Program-made: the position numbers and the translations under genes
Notes under the pieces: model-generated
Databases searched by the model: none
Told to the model about the DNA's origin: nothing
The model's input: the letters and a program-made list of their open reading frames with translations, nothing else
Source: an uncultured Clostridium sp.
GTDB taxonomy: Bacteria > Bacillota > Clostridia > Lachnospirales > Lachnospiraceae
Assembly (NCBI GenBank): GCA_902464345.1
Contig: CABQJA010000052.1
Span: forward strand, 1 to 13,023
Length of the DNA: 13,023 nt
Reading direction: 5' to 3'
Shown here: one piece after another, positions 1-7,642 of the stretch
Position numbering within the stretch: the stretch's first letter is position 1
Layout: every line of letters starts with the position of its first letter

Positions 1-24
1 TTATATGAGATAAGAGGGATAAAG

Positions 25-2388
25 ATGACACTGGATGAATTAGAAGTTGGAAAAGATGCAATTATAGAAGAAGTTAACTGTAAGTCACCTTCGCTTCGGA
101 AGCACATATTGGATATGGGGCTGACACCGAATACGGAGGTGACTTTAGTTAAAATTGCTCCGATGGGAGATCCGTTGGAGCTGCGGGTGCGGGGATATGA
201 GCTGACATTGCGGAAAGCAGATGCGGCAAATATCAGCTTAAAGGATATTCATAATGCCCATGAATACAGGCGGAAAAACGTAGCGGCGGCTGAAATCTCA
301 CATCCGGGAGTCGGAGAAGAAGAACGGAAACGGAAGGTATATAAAACGCAGGTACGGGGAAATGAGATCCCGGAAGGAGAACCGATCACATTTGCATTGG
401 CCGGTAATCAGAATTGCGGTAAGACGACATTGTTTAACCAGCTGACCGGAGCAAAGCAGCATGTCGGAAATTTCCCGGGTGTGACTGTGGACAGGAAGGA
501 CGGACAGATCAGGAATCATCCGGAAGCTACCGTGGTAGATCTGCCGGGCGTTTATTCGCTGTCTCCGTATACCAATGAAGAGATCGTGACCAGAGAGTAT
601 CTGTTAAAAGACCGCCCGAGAGGAATCATTAATATTCTGGACGGAACGAATATTGAACGGAATCTGTATCTGACGATGCAGCTGATCGAGCTGGATATTC
701 CAATGGTAATAGCATTAAATATGATGGACGAAGTACGAGAAAACGGTGGAACGATCCGTGTGAACGAGCTGGAAGCCGCATTAGGAATTCCGGTTGTGCC
801 GATTTCTGCAGCAAAGAATGAGGGTATCGATGAGCTGGTGGAACATGCGATTCATGTGGCAAGATACCGGGAACGACCGGGACGCCTTGATTTCTGTGAT
901 GCGAACGGCGATGATCAGGGCGCTATGCACCGGTGTATTCATGCGATCATACACTTGATCGAGGATCATGCCGTAAAATACCGGATACCGAGAAGATTTG
1001 CGGCGACGAAGCTGGTAGAAGGGGATGAACTGATCCTGGAGGCACTTCGTCTGGATCAGAATGAGAAAGAAACGCTGGAGCATATTATTACGCAGATGGA
1101 GGAAGAGAGCGGTAAAGATCGTATGGCAGCCCTGGCGGATATGCGGTTTCAGTTTATTGAGGAGCTTTGCGAACAGACGGTGGTGAAGTCGAGTGAAAGC
1201 AAAGAACATGTTCGTAGTATGAATATAGACCGGATCCTGACCGGTAAATATACGGCAATCCCGACCTTCGTCTGCATTATGGCACTGGTATTTTATCTGA
1301 CATTTGGGCTGATCGGGAAGCATTTGTCAGACTGGCTGGAGCTTTTGATCAACTGGTTCACGGATATATGTGATCAGGGGTTGATTGCATATGGAATGAA
1401 TCCGGTTGTGCGATCGCTGGTCATTGACGGCATATTTACCGGAGTCGGAAGTGTGCTGAGTTTCCTGCCGACGATCGTTGTCCTGTTCTTCTTTTTATCC
1501 ATTCTGGAGGATAGTGGTTATATGGCCCGTGTGGCATTTGTTATGGATCGTCCGTTACGTAAGATCGGTTTGTCCGGCCGTAGTTTTGTCCCGATGCTGA
1601 TGGGATTTGGATGCTCGGTTCCGGCAATTATGGCAACCAGAACCCTGCCGTCGGATCGTGATCGGAAAATGACAATTCTGCTGACACCGTTTATGAGTTG
1701 TTCTGCAAAGCTTCCGATTTACAGTCTGTTTGTGGCCGCGTTCTTTCCGAAGCATGCGGCGCTGGTGATGATCGGACTTTATTTTGGCGGCATCGTCATG
1801 GCAATATTATTTGCATTTATCCTGAAAGGAAGTGCATTTAAGGGAGAACCGGTTCCGTTTGTTATGGAACTGCCGAACTATCGGTTCCCGAGTCCCAAAA
1901 GTGTAGTAAGGCTGATCGGAGAGAAAGCGAAGGACTTTATAACAAAGGCTTTTACAGTCATTTTTCTCGCATCGGTAATTATCTGGTTCCTACAGAGCTT
2001 TGACCTTCGACTGAATGTGGTGACGGATTCATCCCAGAGCCTTCTGGCGCTGATCGGGGGTCTGATCGCACCATTGCTGAAACCGCTTGGCCTGGGGGAC
2101 TGGAGGATATCAACGGCTTTGATCACAGGCTTTACGGCAAAGGAAAGTGTGGTAAGTACGCTGAATGTATTGCTGGGAGAAAAACCATTAAGTACTCTAT
2201 TTACACCGTTTACGGCAATTATCTTTCTGGTGTTCTCACTGCTTTATACGCCTTGTATCGCAGCAATCGCAGCAGTAAAACGGGAGCTTGGCACGAAGGG
2301 AGCGGTCCTGCTTGTGTTTATGCAGTGTGCGATTGCGTGGATCGTATGCTTTATTGTCCGGTTGATCGGGATTCCGTTTGGCTGGTAG
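25..2388 (+). CDS. feoB: FeoA-FeoB fusion, ferrous iron transporter
   Basis: This 787-residue inner-membrane protein takes up ferrous iron. Residues 1-75 form a FeoA-like SH3 domain, and a charged linker (about 76-118) joins it to a FeoB G domain. Visible GTPase motifs are G1 GNQNCGKT (127-134), G3 DLPG (172-175) and G4 NMMD (232-235). G1 has Gln where many FeoB proteins have Pro. A helical spacer follows, then a polytopic C-terminal half from about residue 410 that carries the Gate-type motifs GCSVPAIMATR and CSAKLPIYS. FeoA and FeoB are separate genes in many bacteria; fusions occur in several lineages, including Firmicutes. The ATG at 25 sits behind AAGAGGG and gives a complete FeoA domain. 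The promoter lies outside the window, and no terminator is seen before the next gene. No FeoC-like or Cys-rich Feo accessory gene follows. Identity is very secure. Confidence 0.97.
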   Translation: MTLDELEVGKDAIIEEVNCKSPSLRKHILDMGLTPNTEVTLVKIAPMGDPLELRVRGYELTLRKADAANISLKDIHNAHEYRRKNVAAAEISHPGVGEEERKRKVYKTQVRGNEIPEGEPITFALAGNQNCGKTTLFNQLTGAKQHVGNFPGVTVDRKDGQIRNHPEATVVDLPGVYSLSPYTNEEIVTREYLLKDRPRGIINILDGTNIERNLYLTMQLIELDIPMVIALNMMDEVRENGGTIRVNELEAALGIPVVPISAAKNEGIDELVEHAIHVARYRERPGRLDFCDANGDDQGAMHRCIHAIIHLIEDHAVKYRIPRRFAATKLVEGDELILEALRLDQNEKETLEHIITQMEEESGKDRMAALADMRFQFIEELCEQTVVKSSESKEHVRSMNIDRILTGKYTAIPTFVCIMALVFYLTFGLIGKHLSDWLELLINWFTDICDQGLIAYGMNPVVRSLVIDGIFTGVGSVLSFLPTIVVLFFFLSILEDSGYMARVAFVMDRPLRKIGLSGRSFVPMLMGFGCSVPAIMATRTLPSDRDRKMTILLTPFMSCSAKLPIYSLFVAAFFPKHAALVMIGLYFGGIVMAILFAFILKGSAFKGEPVPFVMELPNYRFPSPKSVVRLIGEKAKDFITKAFTVIFLASVIIWFLQSFDLRLNVVTDSSQSLLALIGGLIAPLLKPLGLGDWRISTALITGFTAKESVVSTLNVLLGEKPLSTLFTPFTAIIFLVFSLLYTPCIAAIAAVKRELGTKGAVLLVFMQCAIAWIVCFIVRLIGIPFGW

Positions 2389-2420
2389 TGGATTGTAAGG
2401 AAATCGAAACAATTCATGCA

Positions 2421-2450
2421 TTGACAGGAGAAAGAATGGTTCGTTATACT
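2421..2450 (+). promoter_or_regulatory. Promoter for the AIM24-family gene
   Basis: A consensus -35 TTGACA (2421-2426) and a -10 TATACT (2445-2450) are separated by 18 nt; the one-base-shifted TTATAC gives a 17-nt spacer. The expected start is near 2457, about 28 nt before the ATG at 2485. This suggests the AIM24-family gene is transcribed separately from feoB, although read-through from feoB is possible because no terminator lies between them. Confidence 0.7.
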
Positions 2451-2484
2451 GGAAGTAATAAAGAAATTGAGGAGGAAGTATACT

Positions 2485-3165
2485 ATGAGGTATGAAGTAT
2501 GGGGCGATATGATGCCTGCAGTGACTCTGTCCTTAGAGGCAGGAGAGAGCATTTACACACAGTCCGGTGGTATGAGCTGGATGACAGATCAGATTGAGAT
2601 GACAACGAATATGAAGGGCGGCCTGATGAAGGGCTTTGGTCGAATGTTCAGCGGAGAGTCTCTGTTCATGGCTACATATACAGCAAAGGCGCCGGAACAA
2701 CAGATCACACTGGCAAGTTCGGTGCCGGGTCAGATCAAGACGTTTGAGATCTCGCCGAGTTATACAATTGTGGCACAGAAGGGTGCATTCCTTTGTGCAA
2801 CACCGGGAGTAGAACTGAAAGCATTTGTTACAAATGTAAAAGGCGGACTGTTCGGCGGCGAAGGATTTGTTCTGCAGCAGTATACCGGACAGGGACTGGT
2901 ATTCTGTGAGCTGGATGGTGCGATCCGGGAGATCAATCTGGCAGCCGGCCAGAAGCTGGTAATTGATACCGGTAATGTAGCCGCATGGGAAAGCACAGTG
3001 ACCTATAATTCCCAGATGGTAAAAGGCTTTAAGAATGTATTGTTCGGCGGTGAAGGATTGTTCCTGACAACCCTGACCGGTCCGGGTAAGGTATGGTTAC
3101 AGACCATGTCGATTTCAGAGCTGGCACAGCGTCTGATCCCATATATGCCGACATCCGGTAATTAA
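2485..3165 (+). CDS. AIM24 family protein (TIGR00266-like)
   Basis: This 226-residue protein matches the AIM24/TIGR00266 family, which is widespread in bacteria and archaea and named after a yeast mitochondrial protein. Its bacterial function is not firmly established. It is beta-rich and soluble, with no signal peptide or membrane segment. A glycine-rich motif recurs three times: KGGLMKGFGRMFSGESLF (about 44-61), KGGLFGGEGF (about 115-124) and FKNVLFGGEGLF (about 178-189). This fits the internally repeated, trimer-forming beta fold expected for the family. The start is ATG 2485, because GGAGGAAG (2471-2478) is well spaced for it. An upstream in-frame TTG at 2467 would place the ribosome binding site inside the gene. 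A promoter precedes the gene and a terminator follows it, so it is probably monocistronic between the iron and sulfur genes. Family assignment is firm; role is unknown. Confidence 0.9.
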   Translation: MRYEVWGDMMPAVTLSLEAGESIYTQSGGMSWMTDQIEMTTNMKGGLMKGFGRMFSGESLFMATYTAKAPEQQITLASSVPGQIKTFEISPSYTIVAQKGAFLCATPGVELKAFVTNVKGGLFGGEGFVLQQYTGQGLVFCELDGAIREINLAAGQKLVIDTGNVAAWESTVTYNSQMVKGFKNVLFGGEGLFLTTLTGPGKVWLQTMSISELAQRLIPYMPTSGN

Positions 3166-3180
3166 TAACGAGCTGACAGA

Positions 3181-3220
3181 GTCCTGCTGATTTTGAATTA
3201 AGAATCAGCAGGACTTTTTT
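3181..3220 (+). terminator. Intrinsic terminator after the AIM24-family gene
   Basis: GTCCTGCTGATT (3181-3192) pairs perfectly with AATCAGCAGGAC (3203-3214), and one G-U and one A-U pair can extend the stem into the loop. TTTTTT (3215-3220) follows directly. It lies 15 nt after the stop codon. This is a textbook Rho-independent terminator, and it separates the AIM24-family gene from the sulfur cassette. Confidence 0.95.
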
Positions 3221-3277
3221 ATTATGGTAATGAGAAAAATACCGCATATCCTTTACCGAAATTTTACTTTCAAAAAG

Positions 3278-3292
3278 AGGAATATAATTCCT
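3278..3292. promoter_or_regulatory. Palindromic candidate operator upstream of cysD
   Basis: AGGAAT-ATA-ATTCCT is a perfect inverted repeat with 6-bp arms and a 3-nt centre. It overlaps the first bases of the putative -35 element of the cysD promoter, the usual place for a repressor site. Sulfur genes in Firmicutes are often controlled by Rrf2-type regulators such as CymR, which bind AT-rich dyads, but I cannot match this site to a known consensus with confidence. The regulator is inferred; the palindrome is seen directly. Confidence 0.45.
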
Positions 3293-3316
3293 ATTTCTTA
3301 TAAACTATGTTATAAT
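3288..3316 (+). promoter_or_regulatory. Promoter of the cysD-led cassette
   Basis: A perfect -10 TATAAT (3311-3316) is preceded at 17 nt by a weak -35 TTCCTA (3288-3293). A strong -10 with a weak -35 overlapping a palindrome suggests a regulated promoter. Transcription would start near 3323, giving a leader of about 100 nt before cysD. Confidence 0.65.
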
Positions 3317-3322
3317 GTCCCA

Positions 3323-3423
3323 AGGCAATAAGCAGTATTTTTATCAGATTTGCATTCGGATTCGGTTACGGAGGCCGGAAGGCAGTGGAAAAGCTGCGAA
3401 AATACAATAAGAGGTGCAAAAAC
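3323..3423 (+). other. Unexplained leader of about 100 nt before cysD
   Basis: This is the expected 5' untranslated region of the sulfur cassette. It contains tandem ATTCGG units (3354-3365) followed by TTACGG, and a small possible hairpin, GCAG (3382-3385) with CTGC (3393-3396). I see no S-box, T-box or cobalamin riboswitch signature and no terminator-like stem with a U-tract. An in-frame GTG at 3385 could extend CysD by 13 residues, but GGAAGG sits only 2 nt from it, so it is unlikely to be the start. Confidence 0.4.
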
Positions 3424-4323
3424 ATGAAAACATTATCCCATTTGGATAAATTAGAAGCAGAAGCAATCTATATTATTCGGGAAGTGGCAGCAGAATGTGA
3501 GAAGCCGGTTATGCTGTACTCAATAGGAAAAGACAGTTCGGTTATGCTTCATCTGGCAATGAAGGCATTTTATCCGGAGAAACCGCCATTTCCGTTTATG
3601 CATATTGATACCACCTGGAAGTTTAAAGAGATGACAGAGTTTCGGGACCGCAAGGCGAAGGAATTAGGGATCGATATGATCGTTTATACGAATGAGGAAG
3701 GGGTAAAGGCCGGAATCAATCCGTTTGATCATGGCGCTTCTTACACAGATATTATGAAAACGCAGGCGCTAAAGCAGGGGCTGAACAAGTACGGATTTAC
3801 TGCGGCATTTGGCGGCGGCAGAAGAGATGAAGAGAAGTCCAGGGCAAAGGAGAGGATCTTCTCATTCCGGAATGCAGAGCATGCATGGGATCCGAAGAAT
3901 CAGCGGCCGGAGATGTGGAAGTTATACAATACACAGATCCATAAGGGTGAGAGCATGCGGGTGTTCCCGTTATCCAACTGGACCGAGAATGATATCTGGC
4001 AGTACATATTGAGAGAAAAGATTGATATCGTATCCCTTTATTTTGCAAAGGAGCGGCCGGTGGTATACCGGGATGGAAATATCATTATGGTGGATGATGA
4101 CCGGATGCGGCTGCTACCGGGAGAAGAAGTTCAGATGAAGAAGGTGCGGTTCCGGACATTAGGATGTTATCCGCTGACCGGAGGCGTAGAGTCGGATGCA
4201 GATACACTGGAGGCAATTGTGGAGGAGACGCTGGGAGCCGTGAATTCAGAACGAACCAGCCGAGTGATCGACCATGAGGGAGCCGGCAGTATGGAGCGAA
4301 GAAAAAGGGAAGGATACTTTTAG
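3424..4323 (+). CDS. cysD: Sulfate adenylyltransferase small subunit CysD
   Basis: CysD is the catalytic subunit of ATP sulfurylase. With the GTPase CysN it converts sulfate and ATP to adenosine 5'-phosphosulfate (APS) in the cytoplasm. The 299-residue product matches the usual length of about 300. Visible signatures are the PP-loop SIGKDSS (33-39), [16 protein letters not shown] (129-144), [15 protein letters not shown] (181-195) and [10 protein letters not shown] (244-253). The start is ATG 3424, which has AAGAGG (3409-3414) upstream and gives the family-typical N-terminus; an in-frame GTG at 3385 is poorly supported. cysNC starts 2 nt after the stop, so the two are translationally linked. 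It is the first gene of the putative sulfonation operon. Many Firmicutes that activate sulfate use the unrelated Sat-type enzyme, so the CysD/CysN form may have been acquired by transfer; that is inference. Identity is very secure. Confidence 0.97.
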   Translation: MKTLSHLDKLEAEAIYIIREVAAECEKPVMLYSIGKDSSVMLHLAMKAFYPEKPPFPFMHIDTTWKFKEMTEFRDRKAKELGIDMIVYTNEEGVKAGINPFDHGASYTDIMKTQALKQGLNKYGFTAAFGGGRRDEEKSRAKERIFSFRNAEHAWDPKNQRPEMWKLYNTQIHKGESMRVFPLSNWTENDIWQYILREKIDIVSLYFAKERPVVYRDGNIIMVDDDRMRLLPGEEVQMKKVRFRTLGCYPLTGGVESDADTLEAIVEETLGAVNSERTSRVIDHEGAGSMERRKREGYF

Positions 4324-4325
4324 AG

Positions 4326-6146
4326 ATGAAGGAACTGTTAAAATTCATTACCTGCGGTAGTGTAGATGATGGTAAATCAACTTTGATCGGGCATATGCTG
4401 TATGATTCCAAGCTGCTCTTTGCAGATCAGGAACGTGCACTGGAACTGGAAAGTAAGGTTGGAAGTACGGATGGAAGCCTGGATTATTCTCTGCTGCTAG
4501 ACGGCTTGATGGCAGAACGGGAGCAGGGCATTACGATTGATGTGGCATATCGCTATTTTACGACCTCGAAGAGAAGCTTTATCGTAGCAGATACACCGGG
4601 CCATGAAGAATATACGAGAAATATGGCAGTCGGTGCTTCTTTTGCGGATGCAGCAGTTATCCTGCTGGATGCAACGAAGGGCGTACTGGTGCAGACCCGC
4701 AGACATACCAGGATCTGTTCTCTGATGGGCATCCGTGATTTTATTTTTATTGTCAATAAGATGGATCTGGCAGAGTATCAGGAGTCTGTATTCCGGAATA
4801 TTAAGAAAGAGCTGGAGGAGTTTGTGCAGATCTTTCCATGCAACAGCATGGCGGTCATTCCGGTTTCGGCAACAGTCGGTGATAATATTACAACCGATTC
4901 TGAACATATGGACTGGTATCAGGGGCCGACACTCTTGTCTTATCTGGAGGATCTGGAGCTGGATACCAACAATGCCGAGGATGATTTTGTGTTACCGGTG
5001 CAGCGTGTAAGCCGACCGAACCATACCTTCCGTGGCTTTCAGGGACAGGTGGAGGCAGGAAGCCTTCAAATCGGCGATGTGATCACGGTATATCCGAGCG
5101 GAGAACAGGCATCGGTATCCAGACTTCTGGCAGCCGGTGAGGATACAGAAGAGATTGTAAAGGGACAGCCGGTAACGATCTGCCTGGACAGGGAGATTGA
5201 CTGCTCCAGAGGCTGCGTGATCGTGAAAGGACAGGCACCGGCAGTTGGAAATATGTTCCGTGTGACGATGCTGTGGATGGACGATGTTCCGCTGGTAGAG
5301 GGCAAGGAATATATGCTGAAGCTTGGAACCAGAAAGATTCCGGCCCGTGTGGTTAAGATTGAATATAAGATTGATGTAAATACAGGAGAACATATTTCGG
5401 TTACGCAGGTAGAGAAAAACGGAATCGTATCCTGCAGTATCCTGACAACGGAAAAGATCGTATTTGAGAAATTTGCGGAAAGTGAAGCACTGGGCGGATT
5501 GATCCTGATCGATCGTATTACCAATATGACATCTGCCTGCGGTGTGATCGAACAGCCGTTAACGCAGTTTGATAATCTGACCTGGCAGAATTCGGATATT
5601 ACGAAGGAAGTTCGTGAAAAGCAGCTGCATCAGAAGGCAGCAACACTCTGGTTTACCGGACTGTCCGGTTCCGGAAAATCAACACTGGCCAATGAGCTGG
5701 AGATTCGGCTGACAGCAATGGGTAAGCATACCATGCTGTTAGATGGGGATAATATTCGCATGGGTCTGAACCGGGATCTGGGATTTTCTGACGAGGATCG
5801 TACAGAGAATATCAGACGGATCGCAGAGGTGGCGAAGCTGATGAATGATGCGGGACTGATCGTTCTGACATCCTTTATTTCACCATTTCAGAAGGACCGG
5901 GAGCTGGCACGTTCCATTATTGGGGAGGATTTTGTGGAAATCTATGTCAGCACACCGTTGGAGGAATGTGAGAACCGGGATGTGAAGGGCTTATATAAGA
6001 AGGCGAGAAACGGTGAGATTCCGGTATTTACCGGTATTTCCAGCCCGTATGAAGCACCGGAGCAGCCGGAGATACAGATTGATACGACCGATCTGACGGT
6101 AGAACAGGCTGTAACACAGTTATTACAGTATTTGGAAGAGAATTAG
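4326..6146 (+). CDS. cysNC: CysN-CysC fusion: ATP sulfurylase GTPase subunit plus APS kinase
   Basis: This 606-residue bifunctional protein makes PAPS. The N-terminal part (about 1-430) is CysN, an EF-Tu-like GTPase that drives APS formation by CysD. It shows G1 GSVDDGKS (11-18), the G2-region EREQGIT (64-70), G3 DTPGH (89-93) and G4 NKMD (144-147), followed by beta-barrel domains. The C-terminal part (about 435-606) is APS kinase, with P-loop GLSGSGKST (445-453), a LDGDNIR motif, ENIRRIAEVAKL and SFISPF. It phosphorylates APS to PAPS. Both active sites look intact. The start ATG 4326 is 2 nt after cysD, with GGGAAGGA (4307-4314) upstream inside cysD. The fusion ties APS synthesis to PAPS synthesis, and no PAPS reductase gene is nearby, which points to PAPS being used as a sulfonate donor. 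Identity is very secure. Confidence 0.97.
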   Translation: MKELLKFITCGSVDDGKSTLIGHMLYDSKLLFADQERALELESKVGSTDGSLDYSLLLDGLMAEREQGITIDVAYRYFTTSKRSFIVADTPGHEEYTRNMAVGASFADAAVILLDATKGVLVQTRRHTRICSLMGIRDFIFIVNKMDLAEYQESVFRNIKKELEEFVQIFPCNSMAVIPVSATVGDNITTDSEHMDWYQGPTLLSYLEDLELDTNNAEDDFVLPVQRVSRPNHTFRGFQGQVEAGSLQIGDVITVYPSGEQASVSRLLAAGEDTEEIVKGQPVTICLDREIDCSRGCVIVKGQAPAVGNMFRVTMLWMDDVPLVEGKEYMLKLGTRKIPARVVKIEYKIDVNTGEHISVTQVEKNGIVSCSILTTEKIVFEKFAESEALGGLILIDRITNMTSACGVIEQPLTQFDNLTWQNSDITKEVREKQLHQKAATLWFTGLSGSGKSTLANELEIRLTAMGKHTMLLDGDNIRMGLNRDLGFSDEDRTENIRRIAEVAKLMNDAGLIVLTSFISPFQKDRELARSIIGEDFVEIYVSTPLEECENRDVKGLYKKARNGEIPVFTGISSPYEAPEQPEIQIDTTDLTVEQAVTQLLQYLEEN

Positions 6147-6153
6147 TATGTAG
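6134..6153 (+). other. Ribosome binding site plus ATG-TAG start-stop before the CHR gene
   Basis: GGAAGAG (6134-6140) is spaced 7 nt from ATG 6148-6150, which is followed at once by TAG 6151-6153. This ATG is in the reading frame of the downstream CHR gene. It is the best-placed start signal in the gap, yet it yields only one residue. It may be an ancestral start disabled by a stop at codon 2, or a start-stop element allowing reinitiation at GTG 6157 or ATG 6172. Confidence 0.5.
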
Positions 6154-6171
6154 AAAGTGACAAAAGGGGTC

Positions 6172-7620
6172 ATGAAAAAGAAGTTTGCAACTCTGGTCTT
6201 ATCCATGCTGAAGATCGGCTGCATCGGATTTGGAGGAGGCAGTGCGCTGATTCCGGTTCTGCAGAAGGAGGCAGTGCAGGATAAAGGCCTGATTACAGAG
6301 GATGAACTGGACAGTGATATTGTGGCAGCCAGCATTACGCCGGGAGCTTTGCCGGTTGAGATAGCGGCCGGCATCGGAAAAACTACCTGTGGGACAGCAG
6401 GAATGTTTGCGGCAGCATCTGCAATGGCGTTGCCCGGAGCAATGCTGACAACGTTATTTCTGATGTTTGCCACGATGGTCGGAGAAAAACTGACAACGCA
6501 GATGTGCTATGCATCCGTCGGAATTACCGCTTATATCATTGTGATATTGGGACAATATATACTGACAACCTTAAAGAAGGCGAAGAACAATCGGGGTGGA
6601 ATGATTCTGGCGGCGATAGTGATCCTTCTGGTATGGATGTTTAATGGAGAAGATAATTTCTTCCGTCTGTGCGGGATTACGGATACGCCGATCTTCGGAG
6701 TCTCTACGATCGAGATTTTTATTGTGGCGTTTTTTGTGATCATTTGCAATGGCGGACGATTTAAGTCCTGGTGGACGGTGATCGCCGGTGTGATCAGTCT
6801 GGTATTCCTGCTTTCTACCGGGGATTCGCATCTGATCGGGTCATCGACCTTTACCAAAGGTCTGATGCTTGGCATGCTGGTGCTGGGGCTGGTGCGACTG
6901 GTGATGAATTTCCGGATGAAGGAATCGTTCCACATTGGTGAATGGAAAGAGGTAATTGTTGAGATCTTATTGTGGGTTGGATTTCTGGCAGTGCTGTCAC
7001 TTCCGGCATGGATCATGATACCGGAGTCTCTGACATTTACCGGACAGGGACTGTTATCAGCTCTTATGTCATTCGGCGGCGGGGATGCGTACCTGTCGGT
7101 TGCACAGGGATTGTTTGTGGACTCGGGTATGATAACCACAGATGAGTTTTACGGTGGTGTCGTTACGATGGCGAATATTCTGCCGGGTTCCATTCTCTGC
7201 AAGGTGCTGAGCGGAATCGGTTACCTGTGGGGTGTGGATCAGACCGGAACCGTGTGGGGCGGAATCGTGGCAGCTCTGGCAGGCTTTGCCAGTGCAACCG
7301 GAATGTCCTGTGCAGTGTTTGGAGTGGCGAAGATCTTATATGATAAATGGAGAAAGATGGAGATGATCCAGGCACTGAATCATCTGATCCGGCCGATCGT
7401 GTCGGGACTGCTTATCAGTGTAGGCATATCCTTATACGGAACGAATTGTGTAGTAGAGGACAATGCCGGCTGGGGATACGGCAGTATTGCATTTCTTATG
7501 ATTGTGATCGTCTGCGGCGTCTGTGTGATGCAGCGGAAAAAGGTACATATGGTCTGGCAGGTGCTGGCATCCATTGGTGTCTCGCTGCTGGCATGTAATC
7601 TGTTTAATGTGATTTATTAA
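6172..7620 (+). CDS. CHR-family (chromate transporter family) membrane protein, possible sulfate transporter
   Basis: This polytopic membrane protein (482 residues from ATG 6172) belongs to the chromate ion transporter family. It has two homologous halves. Half one carries FGGGSALIPVL (20-30) and TPGAL (56-60); half two carries FGGGDAYLSVAQ (301-312) and LPGSI (337-341). The spacing from FGGG to PG is the same in both. The FGGG signature resembles the short CHR proteins of about 180-200 residues that often occur as gene pairs, whereas classical long ChrA proteins usually read FGGP. Chromate mimics sulfate, and some family members are tied to sulfur metabolism. Lying between cysNC and a sulfotransferase, this one is more likely a sulfate or related anion transporter than a chromate resistance pump; direction is unknown. 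The start is uncertain: GTG 6157 has no clear ribosome binding site, while ATG 6172 has AAAAGGGG only 2 nt away. Family secure, substrate inferred. Confidence 0.88.
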   Translation: MKKKFATLVLSMLKIGCIGFGGGSALIPVLQKEAVQDKGLITEDELDSDIVAASITPGALPVEIAAGIGKTTCGTAGMFAAASAMALPGAMLTTLFLMFATMVGEKLTTQMCYASVGITAYIIVILGQYILTTLKKAKNNRGGMILAAIVILLVWMFNGEDNFFRLCGITDTPIFGVSTIEIFIVAFFVIICNGGRFKSWWTVIAGVISLVFLLSTGDSHLIGSSTFTKGLMLGMLVLGLVRLVMNFRMKESFHIGEWKEVIVEILLWVGFLAVLSLPAWIMIPESLTFTGQGLLSALMSFGGGDAYLSVAQGLFVDSGMITTDEFYGGVVTMANILPGSILCKVLSGIGYLWGVDQTGTVWGGIVAALAGFASATGMSCAVFGVAKILYDKWRKMEMIQALNHLIRPIVSGLLISVGISLYGTNCVVEDNAGWGYGSIAFLMIVIVCGVCVMQRKKVHMVWQVLASIGVSLLACNLFNVIY

Positions 7621-7642
7621 GAGGAAAAGGAGCGAATGAAAC

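Noticed and set aside
781..1323. 180-codon open frame antisense to feoB
   Set aside because: It lies wholly inside the FeoA-FeoB gene on the other strand, lacks a ribosome binding site and resembles no family; it is a codon-bias shadow.
2253..2495. 80-codon + strand frame running from the feoB end into the AIM24-family start
   Set aside because: It overlaps feoB in another frame, covers the AIM24 gene's promoter and ribosome binding site, and has no FeoC or Cys-rich Feo accessory features.
3385..3423. GTG-initiated 13-residue extension of CysD
   Set aside because: GGAAGG is only 2 nt from the GTG, while ATG 3424 has a better-placed site and gives the normal CysD length and N-terminus.
3323..3423. 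SAM, T-box or cobalamin riboswitch before cysD
   Set aside because: None of the conserved core motifs is present, the stretch is too short for these classes, and no terminator or anti-terminator pair is visible.
6172..7620. Chromate resistance (ChrA) as the function
   Set aside because: The family name suggests it, but there is no chrB-like regulator or other metal resistance gene here, the motifs are FGGG rather than FGGP, and the neighbours are sulfate activation and sulfotransfer genes.
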